Shown here: positions 21,415 through 33,835 of the stretch, one piece after another
How the letters are laid out: the number at the start of each line of letters is the position of its first letter
Numbering within the stretch: position 1 is the stretch's first letter
Source: Kuschelorhynchus macadamiae
Taxonomy: Eukaryota > Arthropoda > Insecta > Coleoptera > Curculionidae
Reading direction: 5' to 3'
Length of the DNA stretch: 64,000 nt
NCBI GenBank assembly: GCA_030620095.1
Contig: JAUTXW010001311.1
Span: 1,073,501 to 1,137,500, forward strand
Made by a program: the position numbers and the translations under genes
The notes under the pieces: generated by a model
Databases searched by the model: none
Seen by the model: only the letters and a program-made list of their open reading frames with translations
What the model was told of the DNA's origin: nothing

Positions 21415-23165
21415 ATGAATTTCCCTAAAAATGTGTTTATAGATATGATTTATATATTACACAAGTCTAAAAAAATTGACGCCTTGCACGAAGGATATAC
21501 TGAAGCATCCAGATCGAGCATACCTAGCTCGATTTATTTTGGCGCTGAATCGGAAGATTATATGATTAAACATAATAATCATAAATCTACTAATTACCAT
21601 TACCAGTGAAGATATTGAAATTTTAATGCGTGTCCAAGAAAATGCCCAAACCAGTAGCCGCCAGTTTGTGTATGAAACCTGACAATCAACTGCCAAATGA
21701 ACGACCAAGAAGTTTAAATACTACCATTATCATATTGAATTACATAAAGAATTACATGGTGAACATTTTGAAAGGTGGTTAAACTTTTGTCATTTAATCC
21801 AGATTTTCTAACAAATTCGTATAATATCTTCTGACGAAGCAACTTTTAGTACACACATAAAAAAGATCTCTTGATCTAAAAACGGCGAGGAGTTCAGATG
21901 ATTCCACTCCTTATAAAGAAATAAGTATTTATTTGAAAATATTTTTTCTTGCCATAAGAACATGAGAAGTTCAGATTGGGATTTAAACTAAATCTCATGA
22001 TATGTTTCCATAATAAAACTTTTAACTTCAAACTGAAGTAAAAGGTGCTTGGTTTGAGTATCTGCATATCAAAATGCCAGGATTTTTAAACTGAGAACCC
22101 GCAATTTTATTTCGAGATCGGGCGACTTCGGAAAGAAATTCTTTGTTTTCTTTTCTAACTTCTAACTCTTCTAACTTGAACATGTGTCTTCTGAAAAAAA
22201 ACATTATTTTATTTCGAGGATGAATACTCTCAATTTACGAAAGTGGTACGTAGAAATCCGGCACGTTATGACGCCCATCTTTTTTTTTTCCGAGAATTAT
22301 TTTGAACTGTTTGAGATACTGATATTTAGAACAACAATAATATATTCACGTAATGAACAAACGGAGCTTTCTTGTAAAGAAACAGATCTCTCAAAAAGAG
22401 TATATTATCTGGATACGAGTAACTGCTTATTTCGGATTGAAGAGACAGCTTTCTCACGTGAAGAAATAAATGTCTCAAATAAAGAACATAGTATCTAAAA
22501 CTAAGAAATTAGTTCCCTCAATTCAAAATCTTCGATCTATTATTTCAAAAGTTTTGATCTTAAATGAAAAAACGGACTACTTCTTATTGACGTGATTCTG
22601 TTCTTGAAATGATGTCAAGGTAAATTGGATCGAAGTTATCGAATTGGTTAATTCTAGATATTTTTTTTTGCTTTAAACACACTAAGGTGAAGAAATACTT
22701 CTCTCTCCATAAAGTAATATTTTCTTGCCACATATGAAAGTCGATTTGCTCTTGGAGTGACTTCAATTCCCTCAGTTTAAGAACTCTTTTCTATGTGTGT
22801 AGTAATGAAGCTATAAATTGTCATAATATGCATAATTATGCCACAGAAAATTTTCGGTAAGGTAGATGCACATTGACCAGTGGTCACTTAATCTGTGTTA
22901 TGGTATTTAGCACGACAGAATTATTGGCGAACACCGCTTCTTGAAGATCTTTATCTAGACCATCGCCGGCCGCTTCCGCACCATCTTCGTGAGGTGAGGA
23001 AACTTTTATATAAAAGTGAATCGGTTGAGGGGGATAATTCCGTGGCCACCAAGGTCTTGTGACATTACTCAATTCTTATGGGGTTGCATAAATACATGTA
23101 AATCCACCTACCACACGGGTTGATATGCAGATTAGAGTTCGAGATATCTGCAGATTAAATAATAA
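21415..23165 (+). pseudogene. Mariner-like transposase B, interrupted at the catalytic region
   Basis: The N-terminus MNFPKNVFIDMIYILHKSKK is typical of insect mariner-like proteins. It continues with ILMRVQENAQTSSRQ and HIELHKELHGEHFERWLNF, and reaches the first catalytic Asp in SSDEATFS at about 21832. A 950-bp element interrupts at 21851. The protein resumes at 22801 with SNEAINCHNMHNYATENF, LEDLYLDHRR, WPPRSCDITQFLWG (third Asp, usual SPD changed to SCD) and ends near TTRVDMQIRVRDIC. The second Asp is lost. Several frameshifts. Confidence 0.85.
21851..22800. mobile_element. 950-bp non-autonomous TIR element inserted in mariner B
   Basis: The ends ACACACATAAAAAAGATCTC and (complement) ACACACATAGAAAAGAGTTC are inverted, matching at 22 of the first 27 positions. 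AGT occurs directly outside both ends (21848-21850 and 22801-22803). Taking out the element and one AGT rejoins the mariner coding sequence, which defines both the boundaries and a 3-bp target duplication. The 104-codon open frame at 22184-22498 has no recognisable similarity. Superfamily unknown. Confidence 0.88.
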
Positions 23166-23229
23166 TATTATTAATAAATAATAAATATGAATCTTTACAT
23201 TTATTAGGACTAGTGAAGTATGACCTAAT

Positions 23230-24260
23230 TTAGATCGCCACATAGACATTTAGTAAGCCTCCATTTGGTTTCACAATATTGGATTTGGACCAATATGTTA
23301 CTAGTTTCTACCTATGTCACATTTGATTTTTGAACACAATTTAAAATAAATGAGATAAGTAGTTTCATTAAACCTCTATTTTGTTTCCATAATGTTGAAC
23401 TCATAATTTCACTAGTGCAACACTCTATGATATCTAATTTTTAGGCAAAACATTAAATTTTATTTAGGTTTATTTAGGCCGATTTTTTAAATTATGCCGT
23501 CCTTTTTCGCTGTTTTGGATTCATACCAAAATGTTAATTCTATGTAATATTTGATTATGTGCATCACTTTAAGTAATTTGGATTATTAGTCTTCTAGTAG
23601 TATTATATCAATATTTCAATAGGTCGCCATCCTATTCCGCCATATTGGAGTTTTATCAAAATGTTACCAGGTCTCCCCCATATGATCCTTCATTTTTTAC
23701 CAAAATTTAAAGTCAACCCAGTAAGTAGTTTTTTAGCTATGCCGCGACCTGACAGAAGTAGACCGACAGACAGACCAATGGCATTGAAAAATACGTTTTT
23801 CTTTTGCATCTAGAGACCCTATTACATGGAGATCTGCAAAATTCTGGAAGGGTGATTTTTATTCGATTACAAACATTTCATGTTGTCGCCATTTTGTTCC
23901 GCCATCTTCAATTCGTCCCACAATGTTTTCAAATCACCTCTATATTACAGTAATTTCCTTGCAAAAAATTTAAAATGTATCTAAAAGGTAGTTTCTCCGA
24001 CTGATTTTTTAAATATTTTATTATCCACCATTTGGTTCACCATACTGGATTTACACCAACATTTTACCAAATCATAGCTAATGATGTTTGATTTTTGTAC
24101 AAAATTTTAGTTAAATGGGATAAGTAGCTTTTTAGTAATAATTCTTTAACGCATTACTGGGTCGCAATTTTGTTCCGCTTTACTGGATTTGTACCAAATT
24201 GTTAGCATGTAATCCCCGTGTGATCCTCGATTTTTCACCAAAATTTGGAGGTTTTCCATG
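23230..24260 (-). repeat. Dispersed repeat family copy (minus), quasi-tandem modules
   Basis: The module GCCATTTTGTTCCGCCAT...GGATT...ACCAAAATGTTACC...GTAGTTTTTTAG recurs at irregular spacing of roughly 120-150 bp, starting near 23265, 23375, 23490, 23625, 23885, 24030 and 24155. GACCGACAGACAGACC at about 23760 is the complement of the TCTGTC head seen in other copies. No coding capacity. Confidence 0.7.
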
Positions 24261-24575
24261 TGATGTTTAGATATAGTACCTTTTTAATGACATTTCTATC
24301 AAAGGCTGTTATTACATTCTTAGCTACTTATATTAATATAGACGTGACACAGTCGGTTTTTTCACCTTCATTTTTACTGAGATGTTTCAAATTATTCCAG
24401 CCAGTTCTTCGATTTTGTATTTAGACCTTACCAATCGAAATAATGCACACATTTGTACCATTACCAAAAGAAATGATGCACAAATTTTCACGGTGCTTCA
24501 AATACCTACCCAAAAATATTTAAAAGATCTTGGACTATTTCAAGAAGGCCTGAAAGAGAGATCTTACATAACGAA
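24261..24575. other. No gene seen
   Basis: A 66-codon open frame (24382-24582) has no recognisable similarity. It lies just before the pogo fragment and might be a worn part of it, but I cannot support that. Confidence 0.35.
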
Positions 24576-24579
24576 AGTT

Positions 24580-25135
24580 TAAAAATGGAGGAGTATTGCC
24601 TAACTGTGAGTCCCTCCGTATGCTAAAAACTGTTTTATTGCAAGTGGGAATTCAAAATTTCGAAAATGTTAAATCGGGATTCCGCACTTGCAACATATAT
24701 CCATTGAATAGAAAAGCAGTTAAAAAAAATTCAAAGCGATAGATGAATTTACAGTGGAACGTTTATGGACCAACACTATAGTTTCCCACTCTGAAATAAC
24801 AAGAATTTCCGACCAATCTACCCAATCTAAGCCCAAACGAGGCAAGCACTTCAATGTGCCCCATGGAAAATATGGGTAACCCAAGAATGTCCGATGATGA
24901 TAGTAGTGATGAAAAACCAGACATGACGCAGTTTGATGAAGGTATAGATCAGGATGGCTGTCGAAGTTTCTAAACTGAACGGTGACAGCGAACAAGATGA
25001 AAAACAAAAACCAGAAATTGACGACTTTGTTTCAGTAATAATATCCTATGATACAAGAAAGTGGTTTGGTGTCGCTAAAATTAAAGAAACCACAAGTAAA
25101 CAGTATTTTGTATCATTTCTAAGGAAGAAGAAACT
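24580..25135 (+). pseudogene. pogo/jerky-type transposase C-terminal fragment
   Basis: ENVKSGFRTCNIYPLNRKAV matches the conserved 'SGFRxxGIYPLN' block that follows the DDE core in jerky/Tigger-type transposases. A later open stretch, DDFVSVIISYDTRKWFGVAK and QYFVSFLRKK, matches the small C-terminal domain seen in many of these proteins. The catalytic domain is missing and stops separate the blocks. It is cut at its 3' end by the LINE at about 25130. It is a different subfamily from the PHD-bearing element at 4.27 kb. Confidence 0.75.
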
Positions 25136-26024
25136 AGATCCATATCCTTACTCTCAATGTTAATTAAGGCAATGGAAAAATATATCAATAATGATATTTT
25201 AAATTACCTTGAAAGGAATAGAGTTATACATGACAGACAATACGGCTTCCACCTCAAAAGATCCACACCAGATCGCCTTACCTTCGAAACCTACAACTGG
25301 GATTTGGGATAAGTCCACTGAATTCCACGGAGAAGTCCAAATTATTGCCCTCGACATATTCCAAGTATGGCATAATGCACTTTTTAACAAACTTCTTGTC
25401 TATGGTTTTACTCCAAACTATTCACAGCTATGCTGACGATGGTATCCTCCAGTCCAACGTAGATTATCCCAAACATATTTCCAAAACCTAAATTAATGAG
25501 AAACGTAGAGTAATAGCTTTGACATTAATCAATGACCCCGTTAGAACCATAGAATGGGGACCAAATAACCTTATCCAGTTAAACGCCATTAAAACACAAT
25601 CATGTTTACAATCTCACAAATTATCTCTTAGTAGCCACACCATCCAAATGAATAATCAAATACTTGAGGCAAAATATTTCCTTAGCCTAGTTGGCATCCA
25701 TTTTCAGCTGGCATCATCACATCACCTCAATTGCTACAGAAGAAATTGGGTTTTTCCCAACCCGAAAAATATTTTCCTTTTACCAACTTCTATACCCTTT
25801 ACAATTAGCAAAGCAGACCCAGCCCATTGCTCGAAAATTTGGAGATCAGCCTCTCCTTCAATCCTCATTATCCTTGATTCTGTCTAAAGAAAATCTATTC
25901 GCCTGATTGATAATCCAAATATCACAAGGCTTGCATCACTAGGTTATCATTGAATTCTCGGTGGTCTTCCTCTGTTTTACATATACTACCACGGATCTGA
26001 TGAATTACACAGGCCAACACATAT

Positions 26025-28103
26025 TTTGGTGCCTGCGATTTTTTAACTGTTCCTGGTTAATTTTTGGATGCAGAATATAAAAAAGTTCTCAGATTTTGTC
26101 TATCAGATCTAGTTTAAAAAAAAAAAATGTGTATATATTTTACGTTATAACTGTTATAATATATAATATTACTATTGCCAGTTAAAAAAACAAAGACACA
26201 TGGATTTAAGTATTTATTGCAAAAACTTAATTTACATAATTACATTAGTCACTAATCACATACAAATTTTCTTTTATACGACTTTCTAGAATGGAGTTTA
26301 CTAGGGCAGTCTCGCTGAAGGCTTCAGCAGTAGTCCGCCATCATGTGGCTATCCCATCGTCCTTGATAACGATGTTCCATAGTTTTAATATCCTGATGGA
26401 ATCTTTCCCCCTGTTCTTCACTACAATCACCTAAGTTTTCTGGAAAACGATCTAGGTGGCTGTGGAGGTAGTGAACTTTTATACTCATGTTACAGCAAAA
26501 TTAAAATTTGAAAGCATAGTTTCCACTAATTCTACGTAATTCTCTGCTTTATGATTACCAAGAAAATTTTGTACTACTTGAACAAATGCACACCAAGCGT
26601 TAGATTCAGTTTTGTTCATTGATGTGGTGAATTGTGGATCTTTAACAAGTTACCTTATTTGAGGACCATCGAATATACCAGAATCATGACATGTTTTGAA
26701 AGCCAATTTTTGTCAACCCAGTGCTCATTTTTAGCTCTGCTGTTTCAAAGGCACAAAAAACAAGGATATTTTGTATAACCACTCTGCTGTCCAAGGAGGA
26801 AGTTAACCATTTTTAAATCAACACAAATTGCCCACTGATGTCCTTCGTATTTAATTTTTCTCAAAACTAATGAAATTGTTTCATATTCTTCCTTCATGGT
26901 AGTAGAATGACCAATAAGAATTGAGCCATATTTGTTACCGTTATGTAAAAGAACACATTTTAAACTACGTTTTGAACTGTCAATAAAAATGGGGCAATCA
27001 TCTGGAGTGTGCAAACCCATTTTTTCAAAGAGCCCTTTTATATTGTTAGTCAAGTCATTTTCCTGAGCAAAAAAAGGCAGCAGATCCTTATCTCTTTTAC
27101 GATAAAATGTAATATTAGTACCTGGACAAAGTAGATTCTTTTCTTTTAATCTGGATGCAAGTAATTCAGCAGATTCTTTTGAGAGATTCAGATCTCTTAT
27201 AAGATCGTTTAGTTTTTCTTGATTGAAACACTGCGGAGTTGCTAAATCTGCTTCAAATTCGCTGTCGTTTCTGTATCATCTTCTGTCAGTTCGGGTAGAC
27301 TGCTGAATGATGAGACGGGTATTTCTTCCGAATGTGCTACAGGTCTTCTTGCAGAATCTAGATCAGGATATGTCCATTTGTGTCTATTGTTTCTATTTAT
27401 GCCTTTAATATTAACGAGACAATAATAGCAGTCATCATGATGGTTTCGCGGTTCTCTCCAAATCATTGGCACACCAAACTTTAGGCACTTCCTCTTTCCA
27501 GTTGTCCACTGTCGCAAATGTTCAAGACATCTTTTATATATGATATGTGGGGTCCAAGATTTATCTTGATCTCCTAAATAAACGCCAAAATAGGCAAGAT
27601 AAGCTCTTTTCACAAAGTCAGAAATCGTTTTTCTGCTCTCATTCAAAGTGTATTTACCACACACATAACAAAAAACATCAAGATGATTTACACAGGTACG
27701 TCTGCTTGTGAATGCCGTTGTTTCAGTTTAGTGTCTTGATAATACAAAACGACCAAAATTTACACAAAATTATAGCACAACTTTACTTGGGAAAACTCAG
27801 TAATATACTAAATCGAGTACAGCCAAGCAGGTATAGAAGGATCAGGTCATAGGCAATTACAGGTATAAAAGTAATTAAGAGCGGTGTATTGGGTAGTTTC
27901 TAGTATAGGAACATTGGGTCAGGGACAATTCCAGGTATCCATTTGGTTAATTAGATTCTGGGAAATTTCTATTTTGACGATTAAGTACATATTTATCTTT
28001 TTAATTGTAACCTGTATCTCAAAAACTAGAGCTGATAGAAAAAATTTTTGGAATCAGCACATTAAAAACATCTAAAATCAGATCTTAGATTTCCGGCACC
28101 AAA
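26025..28103 (-). mobile_element. DNA transposon inserted in the LINE, copy 1 of an uncharacterised family
   Basis: The left end TTTGGTGCCTGCGA is inverted to the right end (complement TTTGGTGCCGGAAA). A second inverted match lies 70-80 bp inside (TCTATCAGATCTAGTTT against TCTATCAGCTCTAGTTT). The LINE reads on across the site. It carries a minus-strand gene of the same protein family as 38301-39914, but the terminal sequence differs from that element. No clear target duplication, since both flanks are T-rich. Confidence 0.6.
26252..27720 (-). pseudogene. Uncharacterised transposon protein, FCCFLCLW / HSHLDxFPENLG family, copy 1
   Basis: Minus-strand blocks in order: FCYVCGKYTLNESRKTISDF and SWTPHIIYKRC (paired cysteines), GVPMIWREPRNHHDDCYYC, CFNQEKLNDLIRDLNLSKES, CPIFIDSSKRSLKCVLLHNG, GQQSGYTKYPCFLCL, HYLHSHLDRFPENLG, EEQGERFHQDIKTMEHRYQG and MMADYC. 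These are hallmarks of a protein family widespread in insects and cnidarians and found in mobile DNA. Its enzymology is not known to me; a transposase role is inferred from the TIR context. A frameshift at about 27240 and a badly decayed stretch 26450-26740 disable it. Confidence 0.75.
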
Positions 28104-28340
28104 TTTTTGTTTTCATTTTGTTACCCTGTGTTATCATTGATTATGCCCTCCTTAGTCATTCCTACCAGGGGGACACGAGACAACAAAGACCAAGGTCCTT
28201 CCGCTTTGTTCGGTCCTTTATTCTCAGAGTGTCCCTATTATATACCATTCCCTTTTCTCTTATTCTACAAGTCTTTAAATCCCGCACCAATAAAGTTTTC
28301 CTGTCTTTATTTAAGGTAACTAAGGTACCTAGTACTTAGA

Positions 28341-29384
28341 AGCCGAAATACTACTTGGTATGATTATAAGTAAAAAAGGAAATGTTTTAAACAAGAATAT
28401 TTAGTCATTCTAGACGTTAAAAATAATAACTTTGTTTCAAAGGATCAAATAATGTTGAAAGGTAAAAATATTGAAAGAGGTAGATTTGTTTTTCCATCTA
28501 TTAGAGATAGAAATGATTTAGAGTAGTTAGTCCGCCAAATTAATATTGGAGAGAAAATGTTTCTTTAATAATACATATATAGTTGGTTTTAAGAAATTTT
28601 TTGTGTTTACTTTGTAATGTAAAGACATACAATTTTAATTTGAACCAGTTATCTTTTTATAAATAAAACTAACATTGCCATACAAATTTAACCTTAATTA
28701 AACTTATATTGATGATCGAATTTACCAAGAAACCAAAGCAACGGGTGATCGAATTTACTTAGAATTGTAGGGATAATTCGATAAGTTTATATGTAAAAAA
28801 AAATTAAAAACCGAATCTAACTTGGAGTTCTTTTTAACAAATTATTTTATAAAATTTTAATTATGTATAAATATTGTGAAAAAAACGTTTGTTTGACGGT
28901 ACTTACTCCAAGGAAGGTCGTATATTTACTAAGAAAAAATATCATTAAACTGTATTCAACCCATCAACACAGCTTCTCTCAAAATAAAACAAGCGTAATC
29001 TTCACTATAAATCATTCCTATGCGTCTGACAAAATTCTCAATAAATTTATTATGACACATTCATAACATAACATTAACTTATGTAATATAAGTAGGAACT
29101 ATTTTGTCTATATCAAACAGCCGTCAGTTTCCTGCACTGAAAACTAATGAAGAACATTTTTTATTTTGACAGCGGTGGTGCTTTTAACATATCCCTTCAT
29201 CGTTTGAATAATAAGGGCCGGATTAGTTAAAATACGTTATGGATCGACTTTTTTTAGTTTTTATACTTTATATAAAATCTTTTGTTTTAGATTATATTTC
29301 TTGTTCTTGAGAGACTAATACATTTTACGTATATTATTTTATCGTAATTTTTACTCATCAGTTACGGATAACGCAAGTAGGCAG
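28341..29384. other. No gene seen
   Basis: AT-rich non-coding sequence after the LINE. ATCGAATTTAC occurs twice (about 28714 and 28749). No coding similarity. Confidence 0.45.
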
Positions 29385-29455
29385 TGGCGGATCTAAAGGT
29401 CCGTGGGCCCCAGTGCAAAATATGTTCATGGGCCCCCATATGCTGTATTATAGAT
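29385..29455 (+). repeat. Solo hAT-like terminal sequence
   Basis: CAGTGGCGGATCTAAAGG followed by GGGCCCCAGTGC and GGGCCCCCAT is the typical 5' end of insect hAT elements (CAGTGGCGG). I find no matching right end downstream, so this is probably a truncated remnant. Confidence 0.45.
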
Positions 29456-29868
29456 TTTTCTAATATCAGGTTTAGCCAACTCCCACAACAGCAAACTTCT
29501 TTTTTTCGTATAAAAAGCATAGCAGAAATCTCGTTTCTTTTAGTTGTTTGCAAATAATATCAATAATATTATGTTAAAACTATATAATATCAATAATATT
29601 GTGTTAAAACTCTCCAATGTGTCGGTTATGATTTGCATGGCTAAATTTTAAATAAGTTGGTGGCTGTTTTCAAAATTAATTGTTTTACTCTGTGTTCTGT
29701 GAACCACTAGTGTCCCTCCTTTATACATCTTAATTTCCACTACCACAGGTTGAAGCTAGAGTGATATAACGTGCATTATTTATAATTACTAATTTATCCT
29801 ACATATTAGGGAGGTCTTGCTCCTCATTCTTCATTGATTAAGGTATAGCTGTTTATTTATCAAAAATA

Positions 29869-30525
29869 ATGGCCGGAAAAAATACAAGGAGTGGCAGTAC
29901 ACGTACTGAGGATAACGAGGATTCTACTGAAAAATTGATAAACAAGGTATGTAAAAATTTTGCTGCACATCTGGAATCTAAATTTAATTCAAAATTTAAT
30001 ACTAGAAAACCAGTTAAAGTCTATATCTGACAGCCTTAATAATATGAACGTAAATATTGAAGCAAATTCAAAAGCAGTGAAAAAAATTGAAGACGAAAAC
30101 GACGCCATTAGCCAATTTAATAAGAAGAATAGTTTACGATTCATTGGCTTGCCTGAGGATAAGGATGAAAATTTAATTGATATCGTTGTGAAATTTATTA
30201 ACACCAAATTAGGCATTTCTGTGGCTTTCCATGATATCGACAATGCCTTCCGTGTGGGTAAACTGGATGTGGCTCCTAATCAAACTAGCACAATCTTGGT
30301 CAGCTTCGTTCATAATTGGAACGTTCATAATTTGACGCCAAGAAATCATTAAAGAACTCTGGTATTGCCATATTCGAAGATTTAACTCAAGCAAGATATT
30401 CATATTGACTGCTGCAAAGAACAAATTTGGAAAAAATAACATCTGGACTTCTGGAGGTAAAATATATTATTGGAATAGTTGTGATAATAAAAAAGTTATT
30501 GTTTCTTCAAAAGACTTTGAATAAT
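29869..30525 (+). pseudogene. CR1-like ORF1 protein, frameshifted
   Basis: Starts MAGKNTRSGSTRTEDNEDST, continues with a coiled-coil-like segment (ENQLKSISDSLNNMNVNIEA), then an RRM-like RNA-binding block (NSLRFIGLPEDKDENLIDIV, DIDNAFRVGKL) and a C-terminal block (SGIAIFEDLTQARY, FGKNNIWTSGGKIYY). ORF1 proteins of this type bind the element RNA. Frameshifts lie near 30005, 30345 and 30410. The start was chosen because MAGK is the first ATG in frame with the acidic N-terminus. Confidence 0.75.
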
Positions 30526-31118
30526 AGTGACTTTCTCGTTACGTTAAATAGCACCTTATCCCTAATATTAAAATCATTCTCTCTGTTAATGTTATATACC
30601 AATAAATATAACAACAAAGCTGTGGTAAAAAAAAATCTTTACATTATTTGCTATAAAAAATGTACATTTTAAAATATCCTACCAGCATCGTATTTTGTGT
30701 AAATGCTTAGTATAAAGGTTTTTTTGGTTTTACTCCGTACAATTTAATTTAGTACAAAACGATAATGGTGAATGTTTGATTTAGGTAGTTGTACTTACGA
30801 ATATCTTAATTCAGAATTACGGTTTGGATTGAATATCAGTTTTCGTTGCGGGATAATATTAGCTTAGATTTAGTTGTTAATAAATACTAGAATACATTGG
30901 TATTTATGTAACTTTAATAGAATATATATAATAGATATTTTTTCTCTTCTAATAATTAATTTATATATATATATTTTTTTTTCCTTCTAATAATTAATTT
31001 TTTGGTTAGGGTAGAAATTATTGCCTTGATACTGATAAACAGTTCAATTTATAGAATAAATTACTTTGTTGTTAACAGAAAATAAATATTATAACATTCG
31101 GCCGGAGCGCGGAGCAAT

Positions 31119-33835
31119 ATGCCAGACGCATTTTTAAATTTTTCGCTTTATAATATCAGATCCTTGTGTGCGAAATTTGATTTGTTTTCAGACGTGGTGA
31201 CTGGGAGTTCGTTTGATGTTATTGGCCTCTCTGAAACATGGCTAAGCCCTGGTATTCCTGACAGCGGCTTAAAAATTACTGATTTTAATATTGTTAGGCA
31301 GGATCGATGTGGGAGAGGTGGTGGCGTGGCATTTTTTGTAAAAAACTCTCTTAAGTATACTATCTTAGAACATGGGTTCACTATATAGGCCGCCTAATGC
31401 ACATTTCAATCTATGCCTTGATCATTTGGAAAATGCAATAGTAAGTGTCTTGCCAGAACATGATTTCGTGTTTTTTGGAGGCGATTTCAATATCGATTTT
31501 TTAAACACGTCTCACTATAATTTTATTTCGTTTAATAATCTGCTTAATAAATATGGTTTAAGTCAGTTTATCAAGGAGCCTACACGAATTACTGATACCT
31601 CTGGTACACTCATAGACATATTAATATCTTCAAATTGTAATGTTATTCGCGATGTTTCTGTTCTTAATATGGAGGACATTTCTGATCACAAGCTGGTAAG
31701 TTTTGATATAGATATTTCTAAAGGTAAGCTAAGACCCTTTTATCGTACTTACAGGGATTTCAATAATTTTGAAATTGATCATTTTCTGTTTGACCTATAT
31801 AATATCAACTGGGACTATATATTTTCAATAAATGATATTAATACTATAATAACTTATTTTTCTAATAATGTCACAAATGTTTTTGACAGACACGCGCCCT
31901 TTAAAACCAGCAAAATTACGAAACCACCGGCCCCGTGGCTAACTTCAAACTTGAAACTTATGATGAAACTCCGGGTTAAAGCATTTTCTAAGTACAAAAA
32001 AGTTAAATCAAATGGCGCATGGTCAGATTATAAGCGTATTAGAAATCAAGTTAGAGTCGAAAAAAGGGCCTACCTTCAGTATACATTTAAAAGAGACCCC
32101 AAGAGCTTTTGGCGTACGATTCAATACTTTAACTTAAATTCATGCAAACGTAACAATTAACTTCGAAAATGGTTCAGCTGACGATTTTAATATTTTTTTT
32201 ACTAACTCCTTACCACAAGTCGTTGGTCATAACCACCTAATTAATCATTATATAGCTCAAAGATTTGGTTGTTACAAAGATTTTCAGTGTACACAAATTT
32301 CTGAAGAATGTGTAGAAAAAATTATTCACAAAATAGAAACAAATGCTGTAGGTAGTGATGGTATCAATTTAAAAATGCTTCTTTACATAACTCCCTATTT
32401 AACTCCGCATATTACATTTATTATTAACAAATGTCTTCGCCAAGGACATTTTCCTAAGGAATGGAGATCTGCCATTGTGGTTCCTGTGCCTAAGAAAGCT
32501 AATGCCTCTGATCTAACCCACTATCGTCCAATCAGTATATTGCCAACCCTTTCCAAAATTTTAGAATGGGTTATGGCGTCTCAAATAAGTTCCTTTGTTC
32601 ATCTAAATAATATACTTCCTTCAACGCAGTCTGGTTTCCGTAGCCACCATAGCACAACAACCGCTTTATTAAATAGCACTGACGATATCTGCACTGCTTG
32701 CGATAAAAATCTTTGTACTTGTTTAATTTTGTTAGATTATAGCAAAGCCTTTGATACCATTGATCATAAAGTAATTGAGACTAAACTTAAATATTTTAGC
32801 TTCGGCAATTCTTCCTTAAATCTTATTAAAGATTACTTTCATGATGGTAGGCAAAAAGTTATAGTAAATAATACGTTTCCGATTCTATTGTAATTAATAG
32901 GGGTGTGGCGCAAGGAAGTATCCTGGGTCCTTTAATTTTTTCCTTATATACTGCGGATTTTCATAAATTCTTAAATCACTGCCACTCTCACCAGTACGCA
33001 GACGACACGCAGGTATACTTTTCTTTTTCATCTGCGGAAGCTGATAATGCTGCTATTAAAATTAATTCTGACCTAGAACAAATACTCGCAGTCTCGAGAT
33101 CTCATGAGTTAATACTTAACGAGGTTAAGATCCAAATGATAGTTTTTGGTAGGGGTAGAGACAGGATACTTACAAACCCACGTTTTAAAATTTTAATTAA
33201 CAACGTAGATTTAGTTGCCACCGATACTGTAAAGAACCTGGGACCTTCTTTTGACTCCGACTTACGTTTTGCCTCTCATGTTACAACTCTTATACAAAAA
33301 ACCTTTAGTAAACTCAGACTGTTATATATGCATGGGGATATTTTTGATAGGAATGCGAGACTGAGACTCACAGATTCTCTTATTTTATCCCATTTAACCT
33401 ATTGTGATATAGTATACTGGCTTGGACTGCTTCAGAGGGACAGGGAAAGTCTCCAGAAACTTCAAAATGCATGTCTTAAATTTACTTTTGGTTTGCGCAA
33501 ATACGATCATGTTACCCCCTCCCTTGGTGAATCAGGATAGCTCACAATCAAGGAAAGGCTTCAGGTTTATTTAGGATTACTTGTTTATAAAATTCGCCAA
33601 CACCAAATCCCTACATATCTCTTTAATAAATTAATCAGACGATCTACACACCCGTCATCGTGAACTTTATAATGTTCCCAGACATTCCACAGCGCTGTTC
33701 CAGCGCTCTTTTAGTTACAGTGCTGTTATGCTGTACAATAGTCTGCCAAACGACATCAGACAGGCTCCTAATGCCTTCGCATTTAAAAAACGGTTAAGGA
33801 AATGGCTTTTAGACAATCGTGTTAGAATATTGTGA
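31119..33835 (+). pseudogene. CR1-like ORF2: AP endonuclease plus reverse transcriptase, frameshifted
   Basis: The endonuclease starts FSLYNIRSLCAKFD, with LSETWLSP, GGDFNIDFL and SDHKLV. About 30 residues are missing at 31375, where TILEHGFT meets YRPPNAH. The reverse transcriptase shows WRSAIVVPVPKK, HYRPISILPTLSKILE, QSGFRSHHSTTTAL, LLDYSKAFDTIDH (Asp), GVAQGSILGP and QYADDTQVYF (catalytic YADD intact). The C-terminus ends NSLPNDIRQAPNAFAFKKR before the stop at 33833-33835. The frame changes near 31380, 32160, 32890, 33540 and 33655. The role would be target-primed reverse transcription. Confidence 0.9.

Larger units (their letters stand above)
25130..28340 (+). pseudogene. Non-LTR retrotransposon (jockey-like), 5'-truncated, split by a DNA transposon
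   Basis: Reverse transcriptase pieces: AMEKYINNDILNYLERNR-type start, DRQYGFHLKRST, IIALDI (finger/palm Asp) and HSYADDGILQ (catalytic YADD). An internal deletion lies between YGF and HSYADD. Downstream are LEAKYFLSLVGI and IRLIDNPNITRL. Coding sequence is broken at 26025 by an insertion and resumes at about 28104 with LSHSYQGDTRQQRPRSF, ending VPST* near 28337. A longer copy of the same family lies at 40.4-42.4 kb and shows what is missing. Many stops and frameshifts. Confidence 0.8.

Noticed and set aside
22884..23072. Minus-strand frame with WWPRNYPPQ, first read as an antisense mariner motif
   Set aside because: The plus strand gives a continuous mariner reading (LEDLYLDHRR, WPPRSCDIT, FLWG) in line with the upstream part.
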